Assembly (NCBI GenBank): GCA_001949185.1
Contig: BDGG01000012.1
Coordinates: forward strand, 626,824-690,823
DNA from: Ramazzottius varieornatus
Lineage: Eukaryota; Tardigrada; Eutardigrada; Parachela; Ramazzottiidae
DNA length: 64,000 nucleotides
Reading direction: 5' to 3'
Part shown: piece by piece, positions 1 to 10,858 of the stretch
Layout: each line of letters begins with the position of its first letter
Position numbering within the stretch: position 1 is the first letter of the stretch
Made by a program: the position numbers and the translations under genes
The notes under the pieces: model-generated
What the model saw: the letters and a program-made list of their open reading frames with translations, nothing else
The model's database searches: none
What the model was told of the DNA's origin: nothing

Positions 1-35
1 GTACACAAGGTTCCAGTCAAGTTCAGACAACTTAC

Positions 36-785
36 CCATATAGATACCTGAGTTCTTCTTTTGGGTGTTATCATCGATAAAGGGGAGGCCAAGTACCATG
101 AGCGCAGTAGAGCCCATACCAAGGAGGAACTGCGCCACACCAAAGATAATCAAAGGTCCCAGCGGACTTTCAGCACGGCCTATACATCTGTCCTCGACAT
201 CGGATGTGTTCGATACAACGGACGCAGTCGCCCGGTTTCTGAGACAAAGCGTCCTGTCATCGCCTTCCAAGTTTCCAGCTTTCTCGGCGGACTGAGCGTC
301 AAGGCTATTCTTCATAGGAAAAACCACTTCCGGCAGGGCGTGAAGTAGAAGGGCGGCACCGACAAGCAGACAGCCAAAGCTGATCCACCTTGGTCTGTGC
401 GAGCTTCCGCCGTAGTGAGCGGTCAAGAGTGCCACCAGGATGTGCGACACGTCGTTCATGGCAAGAACGATGCCCGTGGACTTGCTGGTGAAACCAAAGC
501 GTTTCTCGATGGAAGGTATCATCGAGCTCGTGTACGAATGCGTCATTCCTGCGAAGTTCATATTGATCAGTATTCAACACCGCAGCCACAAAAGATGACG
601 AGGGGTCAGGAAGAACCCCGCGTACCGTATATAAGTCCCAAGGCCACGTAACATACGACAAAGACCTGCATGTTGGCGAACCGCTGCAACCACGAAGGCG
701 TCCATCCCCATATTCCACAACGTGGCGTAGTATCAAAGACGTCTTTGCTGTCTTTGACTCTAGGTTTCTTTTCCGAACTGAACAT
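36..785 (-). CDS. Organic anion transporter (SLCO/OATP family), 5' part
   Basis: Plasma-membrane carrier of the OATP family, which moves amphipathic organic anions. Two exons are visible, 785-626 and 548-36, joined in phase 1. The last donor (G|GTAAG) lies at 36/35 and the rest of the gene is off the left edge. About 224 residues are seen. A short charged N-terminus leads to a PSWLQRF motif and the first membrane span. The family-typical TSSMIPSIEKRFGFTSK segment and NDVSHILVALL follow. Later come the HRPRWISFG stretch, another span, a charged loop, and GLPFIDDNTQKK, which corresponds to the family's TLGxxYLDEN region. The start is the only upstream in-frame ATG (MFSSEKK). Family assignment is firm; the subfamily cannot be told from this part. 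Confidence 0.88.
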
Positions 786-1374
786 TGGTCACAAAGATCT
801 ACTCTCAGATTCCAAACCCAAAGACACAGTTCGATCGCTCAGACTCAGAAAGACATTCGGCGCGCTGCTAGGATCTTTGACAAGTGACGAAGGGCATTTC
901 AGAAGGTCTTGCTCACAGGTTCTATACTGATCTGACGACAGGTAGATTTACAATAAAATATAAAAACATTCTGACTGTCACCTGTTTTATGGTTTATGAG
1001 GGTACTTGGCTAAACAGTAAAGAAGTATAGTCACCGTTGCGACCTCGACGCTTTGGAGATTCCAAGATACATACCGTTTTACGTCTGTCTCGATGTTATC
1101 AGATCATATTGACTACCTAATGTTGAAGTTATTACGACTTGTCTCGAGATCTCTTCAAAGCCGCTGCGCCACGAAACGGCTATCAGCATAAAGCATTCTT
1201 GGCTTAGGCTATCATAAATCTTCATGTATCTGCATATTTAAAAAATGGGTTATACAAGGCGCGGTTACCTCAAAGGCCTCCGAATACCGCGCATTACATT
1301 AAAAACATACTCGTACCGCCGACGCTTCACATCTTCAAGAACACCTCAGCTAGATCACCACGATCAATCAACAC
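786..1374. other. Intergenic, upstream of the OATP gene
   Basis: No coding signal is supported here. The sequence is ordinary, without obvious repeats, and should hold the OATP promoter. Bases 1367-1374 (ATCAACAC) are the left target-site copy of the adjoining element. Confidence 0.5.
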
Positions 1375-2362
1375 TAGGGTTGTTAATATCCAATCCGACA
1401 TCGGATGGTTCCGGATTGGATAGGCATTCTATCCATCCAGATGTTAACCGGACAGAGATCCTATCCATCCGGATGGGATCCTCTCCATCCATCCGGCTTT
1501 CTATCCGGACAGAACCAAAACTAATAACGCGCAATCAAACAGTCCAATACATCACCGCCTAATCCGACAGAAATTCGCAATCTCCCTACAAGCTTGTCTT
1601 TTGAGCGTAGTTTCGTTTACCAATCTCTGTCTTGTCATTTAAGGTCTTGGGATTTAATCTTTGAGTATATGCAGACTATGTTGACGGAGGACTGTTAAAT
1701 TGTATCGTCTATGCTATCCGGCAACACAGCATGTCAAAACCTACGAATTATAATTTGTTGTGTCATCTGTAAGTCTCTAAGCCAAGCTTTGTTTTTATCC
1801 GGATAGAAGACCCATCCATCGCCAGCCGATTCGGATGGGAGTTCTATCCATCCGTCTGCTTTCCGGATCGGCGTCTGATCCCATCCGGATTAGAGCACGG
1901 AATCTGGCCGCATGCGCTGCACTGCACCGCAGCTGTGCTGTGCTGCAGCACAGCTGCAGTACGGAAATCGACGAAATTTGTGCAGCACAGCACAGCATGC
2001 AGCAGGAAGCCGGAGACTGCCGCGCAGATCCACGGACCAACACGTAACAAAAAATGGTACTTTTGGGTATTCGAGTTTCAGGCATCTGAATTTTGCCGTA
2101 CCGTATGGCCACGTTTTCCCGGTGGACTACCCATTTTGCCGACAATACTATAACAAAAGTCAGTACATCAGCGTGCAGCGCAGTTGCAACAGGTCCATGT
2201 GCATCTGCAGCGCAGCTGCCTAGCCACTGCGCATGAAAGTTGTGCAGCACAGCACAGCGTACAGCGACCTGATGGCGTGCGCAGCACAGTTGCTGCGTAT
2301 TTTTGAACCTGCGGCCCAGTGCTCTAATCCGGATGACTCTGATCCATCCGTTAACAACCGTA
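1375..2362. mobile_element. Non-autonomous hAT-like foldback element with 8-bp TSD
   Basis: The ends are inverted: TAGGGTTGTTAA on the left, and the complement of TACGGTTGTTAA on the right. They are flanked by identical 8-bp copies of ATCAACAC (1367-1374 and 2363-2370). Short TAGGG-type termini with an 8-bp target duplication are the hAT signature. The 988-bp body has no transposase ORF. It carries many GGATGGAT/ATCCGGAT units (1380-1520, 1795-1890, 2320-2350) and CAGCACAG-rich arms (1905-2010, 2165-2310). The arms are inverted relative to each other, for example CCGGATTAGAGCAC at 1886 and its exact complement at 2319. The long ORFs across the arms are by-products of the repeats. Confidence 0.85.
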
Positions 2363-2549
2363 ATCAACACCTCTTATGCAAACTCCCTTCAGACCACAAC
2401 AACAACAATAATGAACTGCGCCACTCATTTCACACTATATTATACTGCGTAGACTCTTGCCCATTGACACATAACCGGCTTGCGTCACCCAAAGACTTCG
2501 TGGAAACGAAAACTTTAATATTGGACCAGGTTCCAAACGATACTCTGAG

Positions 2550-4665
2550 CTATACATATTCCATAGTTTCAGGTACATCAGTCTTTACGCGTTTAGTGTT
2601 CGGCCTGTAGGCCGGAGACACTTGCCGCGCGATTTCTTTTCGAAAACCTTTCTTTGAATCAGTGTCAGCATGCTCACTTTCTACCTCAGAACCTCGACTA
2701 AACATGTTGAACATATCCGCAAACGGGTCCCTAAACAGATTCGTGAACTGCCCGGATTGCTCGATATCTTGGACAACCGTCCTCAATGCTTCTTCATAGC
2801 CCGAAAAGTGTGGATTCTACCGAACCAAACGTATGGCTAGATATCGCTAAATGATAAGAGCGTTCCTCAACGCTTCTTCAGTCTAGACAAGAACGTACCT
2901 GTAGATTTGACCCTGTTTCCGACAGCTGGTCAATGTGCATGAGCGTTGTGAAAGGATTCTTTGGGTCCTCTAAAAGTATCAGGAGAGTCATGCCAAGGAG
3001 TCCGATGGAGACGACTGGAGCTGTCATAGCTATTTTTTGTAGAGGAAGGAAAGCCACTTTCAAGTCAGGATCAGCTTCAACGTGCAGCTGAAGTCCATAT
3101 ACAAAGTTCTTTCTACAGTGGGAAAACATAGTGCATTAGACCTGGAAGTGACAAAGTCTTGACAAGAGCGAGAACGCTTATGTCCTACGAGCGCAAACTG
3201 GTGAAGACAGTGCGGATTGCGGGACTATAGCTCAGGCTATTCACATAGACGCCGGTCCCCGGACTAGGGTTTGGAGGACCTTCTTCGAGGAGCGATACCG
3301 AAGTGAGCTCGCTTCCGGACAGGTAGTTGAAGGCCTTTACCGTACAGTCCTGTGGAGCGGAGTATGATTTGGTCGTCAGCCGCACTCAAACGTGCAAAGA
3401 CTTTTGTTTACAGGAACTCTTTGGCAAAGAGCTCCTGTTAACAAAAGGCTAGCCTTGCTTAAAATAAGACAACAATGCACCTACTTACGCCGGAAGTGGA
3501 AAGAACAACTGGATGATCCGGACTTGGGATTAATATCCGACAGACGAACCTGTTAACACATAGAATATAAGTTCAACACAGCCCAGAAGGCCGTCGACGT
3601 GTTCTGCTTACTCGGTGTGGCCAAGGCAGAATGTCTGAATGTCGTCGGCTAAGGGGAAATGCGAGACGCGAATCTTCTCATCCCGGTCAGATGTCAAGAT
3701 GTACCTGTCATCCGGCGACACTACCTACAAAGAGAGCGAGCGACTGGTCATCAGGTCCTTAATTGTAAGTTGACTAACCATACAGCCTTTGCGTTGTCAC
3801 TCACCACATCGGTCAGAACGGAGATATGACCAAGGATGGGCGCTGGGGCTTGTGCGGTGTCCGCGCTGATAGAAAAGATGTAGGCGTCTCCCAACTTATC
3901 AGCGACAATGATGGAAGCTTCGTCGGATGTAAAGGTAATGGCCATACATCGTTTCGGGATATTCCTAGAAGAGAATGAGTAACTTCATCTATCATACGGA
4001 AGTCAGAATGCAGTGTGGCCACTGTCTACTTCCAGACCGATCGCAACTCGCAAATATTAGTCACCACCGATGAGACCCAGTGATCTAACTACCTCCTTGA
4101 GATCAACTTCGGGCGATCGAGGCTTTCGCTGTTATTCCTAACAGTATAAACGAAGAGGTCCTTTAGGTTGTCCACGACGGCGATGAACGTGCCGCTGAGC
4201 GAGATAGCCACAGCGGATATCCATCGGGTGTTCTCCACATCAGGCCTAAAACCAGATGTATTTAACGACCTTGACGATCACAATACAAGTCCCGCACCGA
4301 TGCAGAGTCCATTGAAACGGAGCTTCGTACTTGTAAGACTTTATGCCAGAATTATGCGCAACAAGTTTCTTGCCGGTGGTTGATACTGTTGCCTGTCCGT
4401 TCTCCTGAAGCGACGCTTCAGTCTTTTCCGGCGGTGCAGAATACGCTTCTTCGAGCTTCCTGTGGTCAATCAGATGAGGACGACAATCTGTTTGCGTAGA
4501 AGGCCTAAAGCATAACACGGAGAGAGACAATCGAGATTACAATGCAGATGAAATAAGCCCATTAAGGCTCTGAATGATTGACCTCGAAGAATCCACAGTT
4601 CCGATCAGCAGCTTGTCCGCCAAGGCTGTCACCATCACGCTGCTGCCGTTTGTTACAAGAATCAT
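2550..4665 (-). CDS. WDR4: WDR4 / Trm82: non-catalytic subunit of tRNA (guanine-N7) methyltransferase
   Basis: WD-repeat partner of METTL1/Trm8, which makes m7G46 in tRNA; nuclear. Nine exons: 4665-4583, 4504-4331, 4245-4093, 3964-3805, 3724-3612, 3549-3489, 3349-3189, 3112-2899, 2816-2550. The sum is 1386 nt (461 aa), against about 412 aa in human. Recognisable blocks are [25 protein letters not shown], then [19 protein letters not shown], then the highly conserved DRDEKIRVS with its arginine, and FCLGHTEFV. The last exon encodes a charged tail after an [11 protein letters not shown] segment. Two junctions are weaker than the rest: the first donor (GTCAAT) and the last acceptor, which has a poor pyrimidine tract. 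The neighbouring GTF2H5 is divergent, with ATGs 426 bp apart. Confidence 0.9.
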
Positions 4666-5091
4666 GGCTGCTAGAGACTTCTTCGGGACCTCAAAACCCG
4701 ATCACAAGTAGTGATCCACGCTCAGGCAAAGGAAACAACAGGAACAACGAGGATCTCCGACTTCCGCTGATGTGAATTTGTTCGAGTTGCAATACTGCGC
4801 AGTTTTTCCTTTGATTCATTGATATTCTCGTTTGGTTCCAACCGACTCCAATTTTGATATTAGGCTGGGTAAATCATCCGTCCATCTGTGCCGAGAAATG
4901 ACATTTTATCGCAAACTCCAATTTAACATTCTGTACGCTCTCTAAAAACTTTTCTTATCTATTTCGAAGAAAGTTTGCATTTTGCTCTTTCAGGACCCAA
5001 GAGGATTCATCCGTCCAGCTCGATCCACTATCGTGCAAGGACCTTCAACTGAGAATCAGTCTAATGGGGTTTGTGATCTGTGAGTGCGGAA
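4666..5091. promoter_or_regulatory. Divergent WDR4/GTF2H5 promoter region
   Basis: A 426-bp interval between two head-to-head start codons. It must hold both 5' UTRs and, presumably, a shared bidirectional promoter. No TATA box or other specific motif could be assigned with confidence. Confidence 0.4.
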
Positions 5092-5549
5092 ATGGTTAAT
5101 GTTTCGAAAGGAGTTCTCGTCAAATGGTGAGCATGATTCCGTCAATCCGTCCTGGTTATCCACAATCTTCGCTATACAGTAGAATCCGATCCTTTACTGT
5201 TCACTACTACCGTCAGTCATTACTAAGCCTATGTGGTGCTTTATAGCGACCCGGCTATGAAACAATTCCTGATCTTCTTGGACGAGAAAGAAGAACTTGG
5301 AAAGCGATTCATAATCCAGGTTCGTTGCCACAACTTGTGTTGTGCCCATATACTCGTGAGTCGTAATTACATTATGTTTGCCTGTATTACTACTGTCGGT
5401 TATGAGTGTGTGGTTTGCGAACTCTGTAGGACATTGATGACGAACATCTTTTCATAAGCAAGGACGTTCAGGAGATGCTGAAAGAACGGTTGGATAGTTT
5501 GATGGACAAAATCAGCATCAGTGCCGGAATTAAGGAAGGAGAGCGCTGA
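5092..5549 (+). CDS. GTF2H5: TFIIH subunit 5 (TTDA/Tfb5)
   Basis: Smallest TFIIH core subunit. It stabilises p52 and stimulates XPB in nucleotide-excision repair and transcription initiation; nuclear. Three exons (5092-5126, 5247-5319, 5430-5549) give 75 aa; human has 71. The start MVNVSKG matches the family N-terminus and the first exon ends inside a Cys codon. Exon 2 is [24 protein letters not shown], and exon 3 begins [11 protein letters not shown], equivalent to DIDDTHVF in human. The only difference from vertebrates is a slightly longer C-terminus ([10 protein letters not shown]). The gene is missed by a long-ORF scan because its exons are tiny. THOC7 follows 181 bp downstream on the same strand. 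Confidence 0.95.
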
Positions 5550-5730
5550 AGCCTTTCATCCCGCTGTATACTTTCTTTTTTTTCAACTGCATATCCGTCG
5601 CTCCCTGGGCGGATTTCTAGGATACTGTATTCGTCGCTACAGCTACTGTGATCATCTGTCCGTAGCGTGTTGTACATCGCTTCCGGAACTCAGTTTCGTC
5701 TTATCGTTACCTTCTTGAAACCTTCACATC
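5550..5730 (+). promoter_or_regulatory. Short GTF2H5-THOC7 spacer
   Basis: 181 nt between the stop of GTF2H5 and the ATG of THOC7, both on the plus strand. No AATAAA or ATTAAA is present. A pyrimidine run (about 5571-5583) and AG-ending splice-acceptor-like sites (for example GGAACTCAG before TTTCG near 5693) are present. This could be a compact terminator plus promoter, or an operon-type junction. Confidence 0.35.
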
Positions 5731-6905
5731 ATGGACACATCTGTCGATCCTGTCACTTTGCTAGAAAATACCATTCCCGACACTCCAGAGTCGCCGTCTC
5801 CTAACAAGCGATTCAAGGCGGATCCAGGTGATAACGAAGAACCTGTCAAGTCGACCACTACAGAGGACAGAAGAGAGTCTCCCACAGCCCGTCGTACCGC
5901 TGCTCGCGAACAACTTAAGGCTTCCCTCCTTCAAAAGTCCTCCAAACCTCCTGTGAAAGCTGAATCCGCAATCGCAGACTCCACCACTGCTCAACCAGCA
6001 GCGACAGAGACCTTGCGTAAGATCATCGTGTGGTCGTACGATATTAGCCATGGAGAATATAACTTGAAACGATCGCTCTTCCAAGTAGCGCACCTTATCA
6101 GCAATCATACCGAAAGCGCGCGCCACTCGAGAAGGTCAAGTTGGTATCCGCGCTCCCAAATCCCAGATGATGATATTTCGTGCTTTTGTTTTCAGGTGCG
6201 GTCGCTGCCACCAAAACCGGCGCACCCGCCATCACCGACGAAACTATCATCCGAAGAAAGTTGATGTTCGAAGCGGGGAACCCTCCAGCCAGCAGCTACC
6301 GCGGCATCAAGCTTCTCGCCAACTCCATCGGAGCCTTGCTGAACAGCGTCAGTAACCTCCGTCCCGAAGAAGAAATTGCCTCTATCGCCCAAAGAATTCA
6401 AGTCAACCTCCAGCACGAAGACCTAACCCTGACACGACTAACGTCAGCCTGTCAGTCCATCAACCGCATCGCCGAATACAACGCTCGTCTACCAGCGAAG
6501 CTCAAGGCGGAAGCTGACGATATTCAGGAGCAGATTGACCAGTTCTCCCAAACACTGGAAGAAGCCAACAAGGCTGAGCTACTCTTCACGGGTTACGTCG
6601 AGTCTGCCAACCGCATCAGGAAGTTGGATGCGTATGAAGATCTGACGTTCCAGAGGGACAAGCTGAGGGAAGAGACGAGGAAGCTGAAGGAAGAGAAGGC
6701 CGAGCTGGACCGACAGCAGGCAGAGAAGCAGCCTTTTCTTCTCATCGCCAACTGGGCTTTGCAGAACATTCGATATGGCGCGGCACCGCAGGTGTCGGTA
6801 ATTCCGGCCTTGGTGAACCTTCCTGTGGCGGCTGCTCATGTCAAAGCTAACAGCAGACACCGAAAGTCACCCAAGAAGACACAGAAGGAACCGAAGAGTA
6901 CCTAA
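5731..6905 (+). CDS. THOC7: THO complex subunit 7
   Basis: Coiled-coil subunit of the THO/TREX complex, which couples transcription to mRNA export; nuclear. Two exons, 5731-6016 and 6196-6905, give 331 aa; human has 204. The conserved core starts at ITDETIIRRKLMFEAG, equivalent to VTDDEVIRKRLLIDG in human, and runs through RGIKLLANSIGALLNS. A long heptad-rich region follows (about residues 150-270), containing NRIRKLDAYEDLTFQRDK, the counterpart of KRIRKNRQEYDALAKVI. An N-terminal extension of about 100 residues is acidic/Pro/Ser-rich, with NKRFKADP and RRTAAREQLKASL, and is not part of the family core. The basic tail ends SPKKTQKEPKST. The first-exon donor (C|GTAAGA) and the acceptor after TTTTGTTTTCAG are strong. 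Confidence 0.85.
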
Positions 6906-7129
6906 TGGCAGTTTTTACTTTACGCCGACCTGAACTATAAGAGCTCGAACCTGCTTTCTTTGACTAAGTCTCATCAGTTCTCAATGTCCAGTGAGGCGTT
7001 GTTTTTTCTCAGGAAATTGTACAACGTACGGCATAAACCCCAAAGGTTACAGTTCTTCATGTCTGCTAACTTCGTGCTATTAGGTCTGTCAGTATGACTG
7101 CGGTTTTCGGCAGAACACTTTCACACGTA
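6906..7129. other. Intergenic, 3' of THOC7
   Basis: Presumed THOC7 3' UTR. No clear AATAAA was found close to the stop. Confidence 0.4.
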
Positions 7130-7254
7130 CTGTACTACGGAGATACACACGGCCGGCCGTATGCCCTGCACCCCCGGGTAGAGTAGCTCATTTTACAGCA
7201 CGTATAGCGGGGATGTAAAACGTACGCCTGGCCGTGTGTATCTCGGTAGTACAG
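7130..7254. mobile_element. MITE, CTGTACT family (copy 1)
   Basis: 125-bp foldback element. The left end reads CTGTACTACGGAGATACACA and the right end is its near-exact complement, about 27 bp long. It is flanked on both sides by the dinucleotide TA (7128-7129 and 7255-7256), as in Tc1/mariner-type insertions. The same termini occur at 48924-49133. There is no coding capacity. Confidence 0.8.
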
Positions 7255-8179
7255 TATTTTCAGAGCTCGAGTATGGACATTCAAAACTTGGCTGATGTTC
7301 TATCTGTCTAACAGACTCTTTCCAATTTTTACCGTTAAAGGCAAGACGTGGTCAATGCAGTGAGATCAGGAAACGAGAAAAATGTCGGAAGGAGTAAACC
7401 TCAGTTGTGAACACCACATTTTTGAAAAAATTTGGCACGAAAGCAGGCTTTCTGAATTCGAGAATGATTAAAACGTTCTATGGTACTGAAGATGATCTGT
7501 CAACTGCAAGAAAAAAACGTCGAAAGATATGCTTCGAGAATTCTGAAAAAGAACTTTTGTGCAAAACGGTGGAAAGTTGCGGTTGTCGACGTGCGCCACT
7601 TTGGTGAGGTGGGAGCTTCTCAGTTTTTCTCTCTATCACTGCTCTACGAAATCACGAGGGAAAGCTATTAGCGTATACTATTGTATTTACTATCCACTCT
7701 CGAAGTTTGAGAAGTTTTGCCTTCGAACGGCTTTCAAACCAAGTAGTACAACAAGTATCGTACGCTGTCAGTTTTCCCAAGCGTTTTCTCCCACCTGGCT
7801 AACTGATGGAGTAGACTGTTCTCGTCAAAATTGAAACGATCATTCTCTAGCGCGTTCGTTGAGGTCTTGTTACCGTAGTGTCTGAATTTCTAGCTGCCTT
7901 GGTGTGGCTACAAGAAACAGAACTCTTGGTGGAGGTAATTTTCGAAAAGTTGCGATCACGAAACATTCTCATAAAAAACCACACAAATGCACGGATCAGA
8001 GTTTTCAATACCTTGGCCAAAAGACGATTGTATCTACTCTTATATATGAAAGAAGAAATGAGAAATTCCGCCAAAGGCCACAGATGAATTTTCAAAACTT
8101 CCCTCGGAAAAACCGCAAAGTCATACTGACGGACCTAATATTTCTTTAACGCTGACAGAAACGCGAAACTGAGTAGGAG
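7255..8179. other. Intergenic, no gene supported
   Basis: AT-rich, with several short overlapping ORFs on both strands. None has a recognisable product or splice structure. Confidence 0.5.
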
Positions 8180-8737
8180 TCAGCGACTTTGGTATGCCGA
8201 AAGGATGGTCGGAGGCAAAGGATGGTTTTGCAGTTCTCTATGCATTGCCTCGTGGTCATGCTTTAGCTGCTCGTTGTCTTCCGTCACTGCCTTCACCCAC
8301 TCCCTCAACTTCCCCGTCTCAGTGCCAGTCTTGAAAAGAAGATTCTTGTACGATTGCAGAACAACTAAATTCCGACATGGACTTTTTAACATTCTCTGCT
8401 TTACCGATCGATCGTGGCTTTGAGCTGGCGGTTATCAGCTTCAAGGATGTGCATACGGTTGGTAAGGACTTCCTCCACTTGCTCCTTCTTCTCCAGCAGT
8501 TCATTCTCGACTTCGATATCCAACTTCGCAGCTTTGATTCGGGCATGACTGCTTCTCTCCAAAGCCTACAATGAAAATCCAATCGTAACCGATCACCATC
8601 ACAGCTTCGGTTCCAACTATAAAGTATATATACGGACCTCCTTCAGACCATCTCGTTCAACCTTGACTCTGTCCAGTTCGCTTTCCAAACTCGGAGGTCC
8701 AGTTCGCTCTCGAACTCGGAGGTTCCAGAGTCTCGAC
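8180..8737 (-). pseudogene. Coiled-coil gene fragment, probably decayed
   Basis: Three exon-like blocks on the minus strand encode heptad-rich sequence. They are LESELDRVKVERDGLKE (about 8737-8638), a block from about 8574 to 8411 containing ENELLEKKEQVEEVLTNRMH, and a last one (about 8372-8180) with KLREWVKAVTEDNEQLKHD ending in a stop. The first block has a donor-like GAG|GTCCGT and the second begins after a good acceptor. However, the second donor (CG|GTAAAG, phase 2) cannot be joined in frame to the third block through any AG in the roughly 50-base interval. The first block also contains a direct duplication of about 27 bp (8676-8730). No family was recognised. I read it as a relic or as a gene with a sequencing frameshift. 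Confidence 0.4.
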
Positions 8738-8892
8738 ATAGCAATTATGAGAAAACAGATCGCAGGGGGCCACGTCGCCACTGTGACTTCAGTTTCATCG
8801 TCCCGATTCCCGACGTCAATGCCTTGCGAGCGTTCCCCGAATATCGACTTACTAGCTAAGTTAGAGACTGTACAAACGAGTAGATGGGCCTT

Positions 8893-8937
8893 GGTGGCAC
8901 ACAGGTGGCACACAGGTGGCACACAGGTGGCAAGATG
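8893..8937. repeat. Minisatellite, 12-bp unit
   Basis: About 3.5 tandem copies of the unit GGTGGCACACAG, very uniform. It is located just upstream of the decayed coiled-coil fragment. Confidence 0.85.
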
Positions 8938-9593
8938 AGATCCCTTCCAGTGCAATTCGTATCGATGTGACAGCTTAGAGACGAGTCTGGCCTGATCGCG
9001 GGTTCGCCAGAAAAAAAACTGATTTTACGATAACTGGTTTTGCTTGGATCAGAAACTCATAAATTCTCTGTGCCAATTCGTGGCATTTTTCTGTTCAAAA
9101 TGTGCCAATCAGATAACAAATCGATTGCACACTAACGAGCTCAGTTAAATCAGATCTCGTGCGCAAGATCCGTGAGTGGAGAACTCTAGAGCAGGGACCG
9201 AGAACTCAACTGGGCATGGGACCAAAGCTCTCGCTCACAGGTTGCAGATGAGTTCTAAGACCGTTTCCGACGACCAGAGTACGCTTTACAATATCCTGAT
9301 CGCCGACCTTGCATTGGATAATTGGTTGACCATTAGGACATGTTTTTGTTAAAATATGTCTCACCTGTAAGTACATCCACGAAAATATTGTGCTTTTCCT
9401 GACACATGTTTCGTGTAATCAAACGCTGCATTTACTGCCTGACTTTGAATCCGCAGCTAGATTTTGATGAACCCAAAACATGCGACAGATACGTAAAGTA
9501 TGGCTGGGATGTGTTGGATCCACGATCACGCCTCATTGCGCACAAAAGACCGGCAGTCATGAATAATTCAGGATAACAATGCAAATTATTCAA
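8938..9593. other. Intergenic, no gene supported
   Basis: Non-coding by inspection. It should include the GCH1 3' UTR near its right end. Confidence 0.5.
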
Positions 9594-10858
9594 CTATGAA
9601 CCGCAACTGTGGCGACATAACGTTAAAAACTCCTCTCGCGTCCGCTGGTCCTCCCGAAAGACGCCTAGCATGGTACTCGTGATGGTCTTTGCGTTCAGCT
9701 TCTGTACCCCTCGCATCACCATACACATATGCCTGTAAAATACCATTGTTTTTTCCCACTCTGAATCCCTTTTAGACATACGGTAATAGAACAAGCTTGA
9801 TGACAGAGACGGTCACGAAACGAGGGCAGACTTACGAGGCTTCCACTACCACACCCACTCCCGCAGGCTGGACCGCTTCTGAAGTATCAACCGAAACTGG
9901 TACACGTTTTAGAGATTATCGAAAGTGAACGCTCCAGATAAACTAATAATGTGGGATACCTGTAATGGCCATGGCAATTTGCTTCGTAAGCCGTTCTTGC
10001 ACTGTAATGCAAGCCGTTAGCGAAACACACCACAAAGCCTTCCGCCAGATCCGCCATCGAAACTGGGCGGTTGCTGGTGGGAACTCCCACAACGAGCAAC
10101 CCATATTGAGGCTCCACTCACCTTGCAGTCGTCGACTGTAGATTTCCACTATCCTCGCAATCTTACTAAGTCCTAGGACCCGTTGGTTGGGAAGGTATCC
10201 GACAGAAACTTTGCCGATGAAAGGGACCAAGTGATGCTCGCACATGGAAAACATTTCGATGTCTTTGATTATCACCATTTGATCGTGATTCTCGTCAAAG
10301 ATTGCATCGTTCAGCACATCTACGAAGAGTATTCATTTTTGTCAGTTCTACGATGGTAACGAGTGGTGTATCGGCCATCTAGCGGTCCATATTGGACAGA
10401 GCTCGATAAAATCCGGGCTCTTTCGAATTGTTAATTTTGATGGTAATTAAAGCTACGCGCTTGAAGCTCGCCGAATACGACGGTTCCCAACCTTGTATCG
10501 TTTCGTCATATCCTTTGGTAAAGAACATCATGGCCTTGGCAGCACGTTCAGGTGTATTGATTAGTCCAGGTCTTGTGGGATCCTCTCCGATATGCTTTAA
10601 CAGGTCCTGATAAGTTTCCTTCATCTTCGGCAGGAGATTCTCCCGAGACGAGGTACCTTTGGGCAGTTCCAGCGCTTCCACGTCTTCCTCGTAAGCCGCC
10701 AGGTTGGACACAGCTGCCACTGTTTCGTCAATGGACATTGCTCGATTTCGATGATAGGGAGCTTGGAACGAGTTGAAACGCGGTAAGGTGGGACGTCGGG
10801 ATGATGGAGAAGAGTTCAAGGTGCCGGAGTAACTCCGATCGCGACCTGTGCCGTTCAT
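9594..10858 (-). CDS. GCH1: GTP cyclohydrolase I
   Basis: First enzyme of tetrahydrobiopterin synthesis (GTP to 7,8-dihydroneopterin triphosphate); cytosolic homodecamer. Five exons (10858-10492, 10319-10122, 10001-9960, 9878-9836, 9732-9594) sum to 789 nt, 262 aa. The catalytic core runs from [20 protein letters not shown]. It includes [11 protein letters not shown] (zinc Cys and His), [27 protein letters not shown] and [11 protein letters not shown], with the second zinc Cys. The C-terminus [14 protein letters not shown] is intact, followed by eight extra residues. The N-terminus of about 95 residues is Ser/Arg-rich, as in other animals where it regulates activity. The start is set at the ATG of MNGTGRDR; the frame is open back to TTG at 10903 with a stop before it. 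Near-perfect family match. Confidence 0.96.

Noticed and set aside
1795-2370. Long overlapping ORFs (up to 191 codons) rich in Cys/Ala/Gln
   Set aside because: They are produced by the CAGCACAG and GGAT repeats inside the foldback element.
8893-8937. CRISPR-like direct repeats
   Set aside because: Units are contiguous 12-mers without spacers, in an animal genome; it is a minisatellite.
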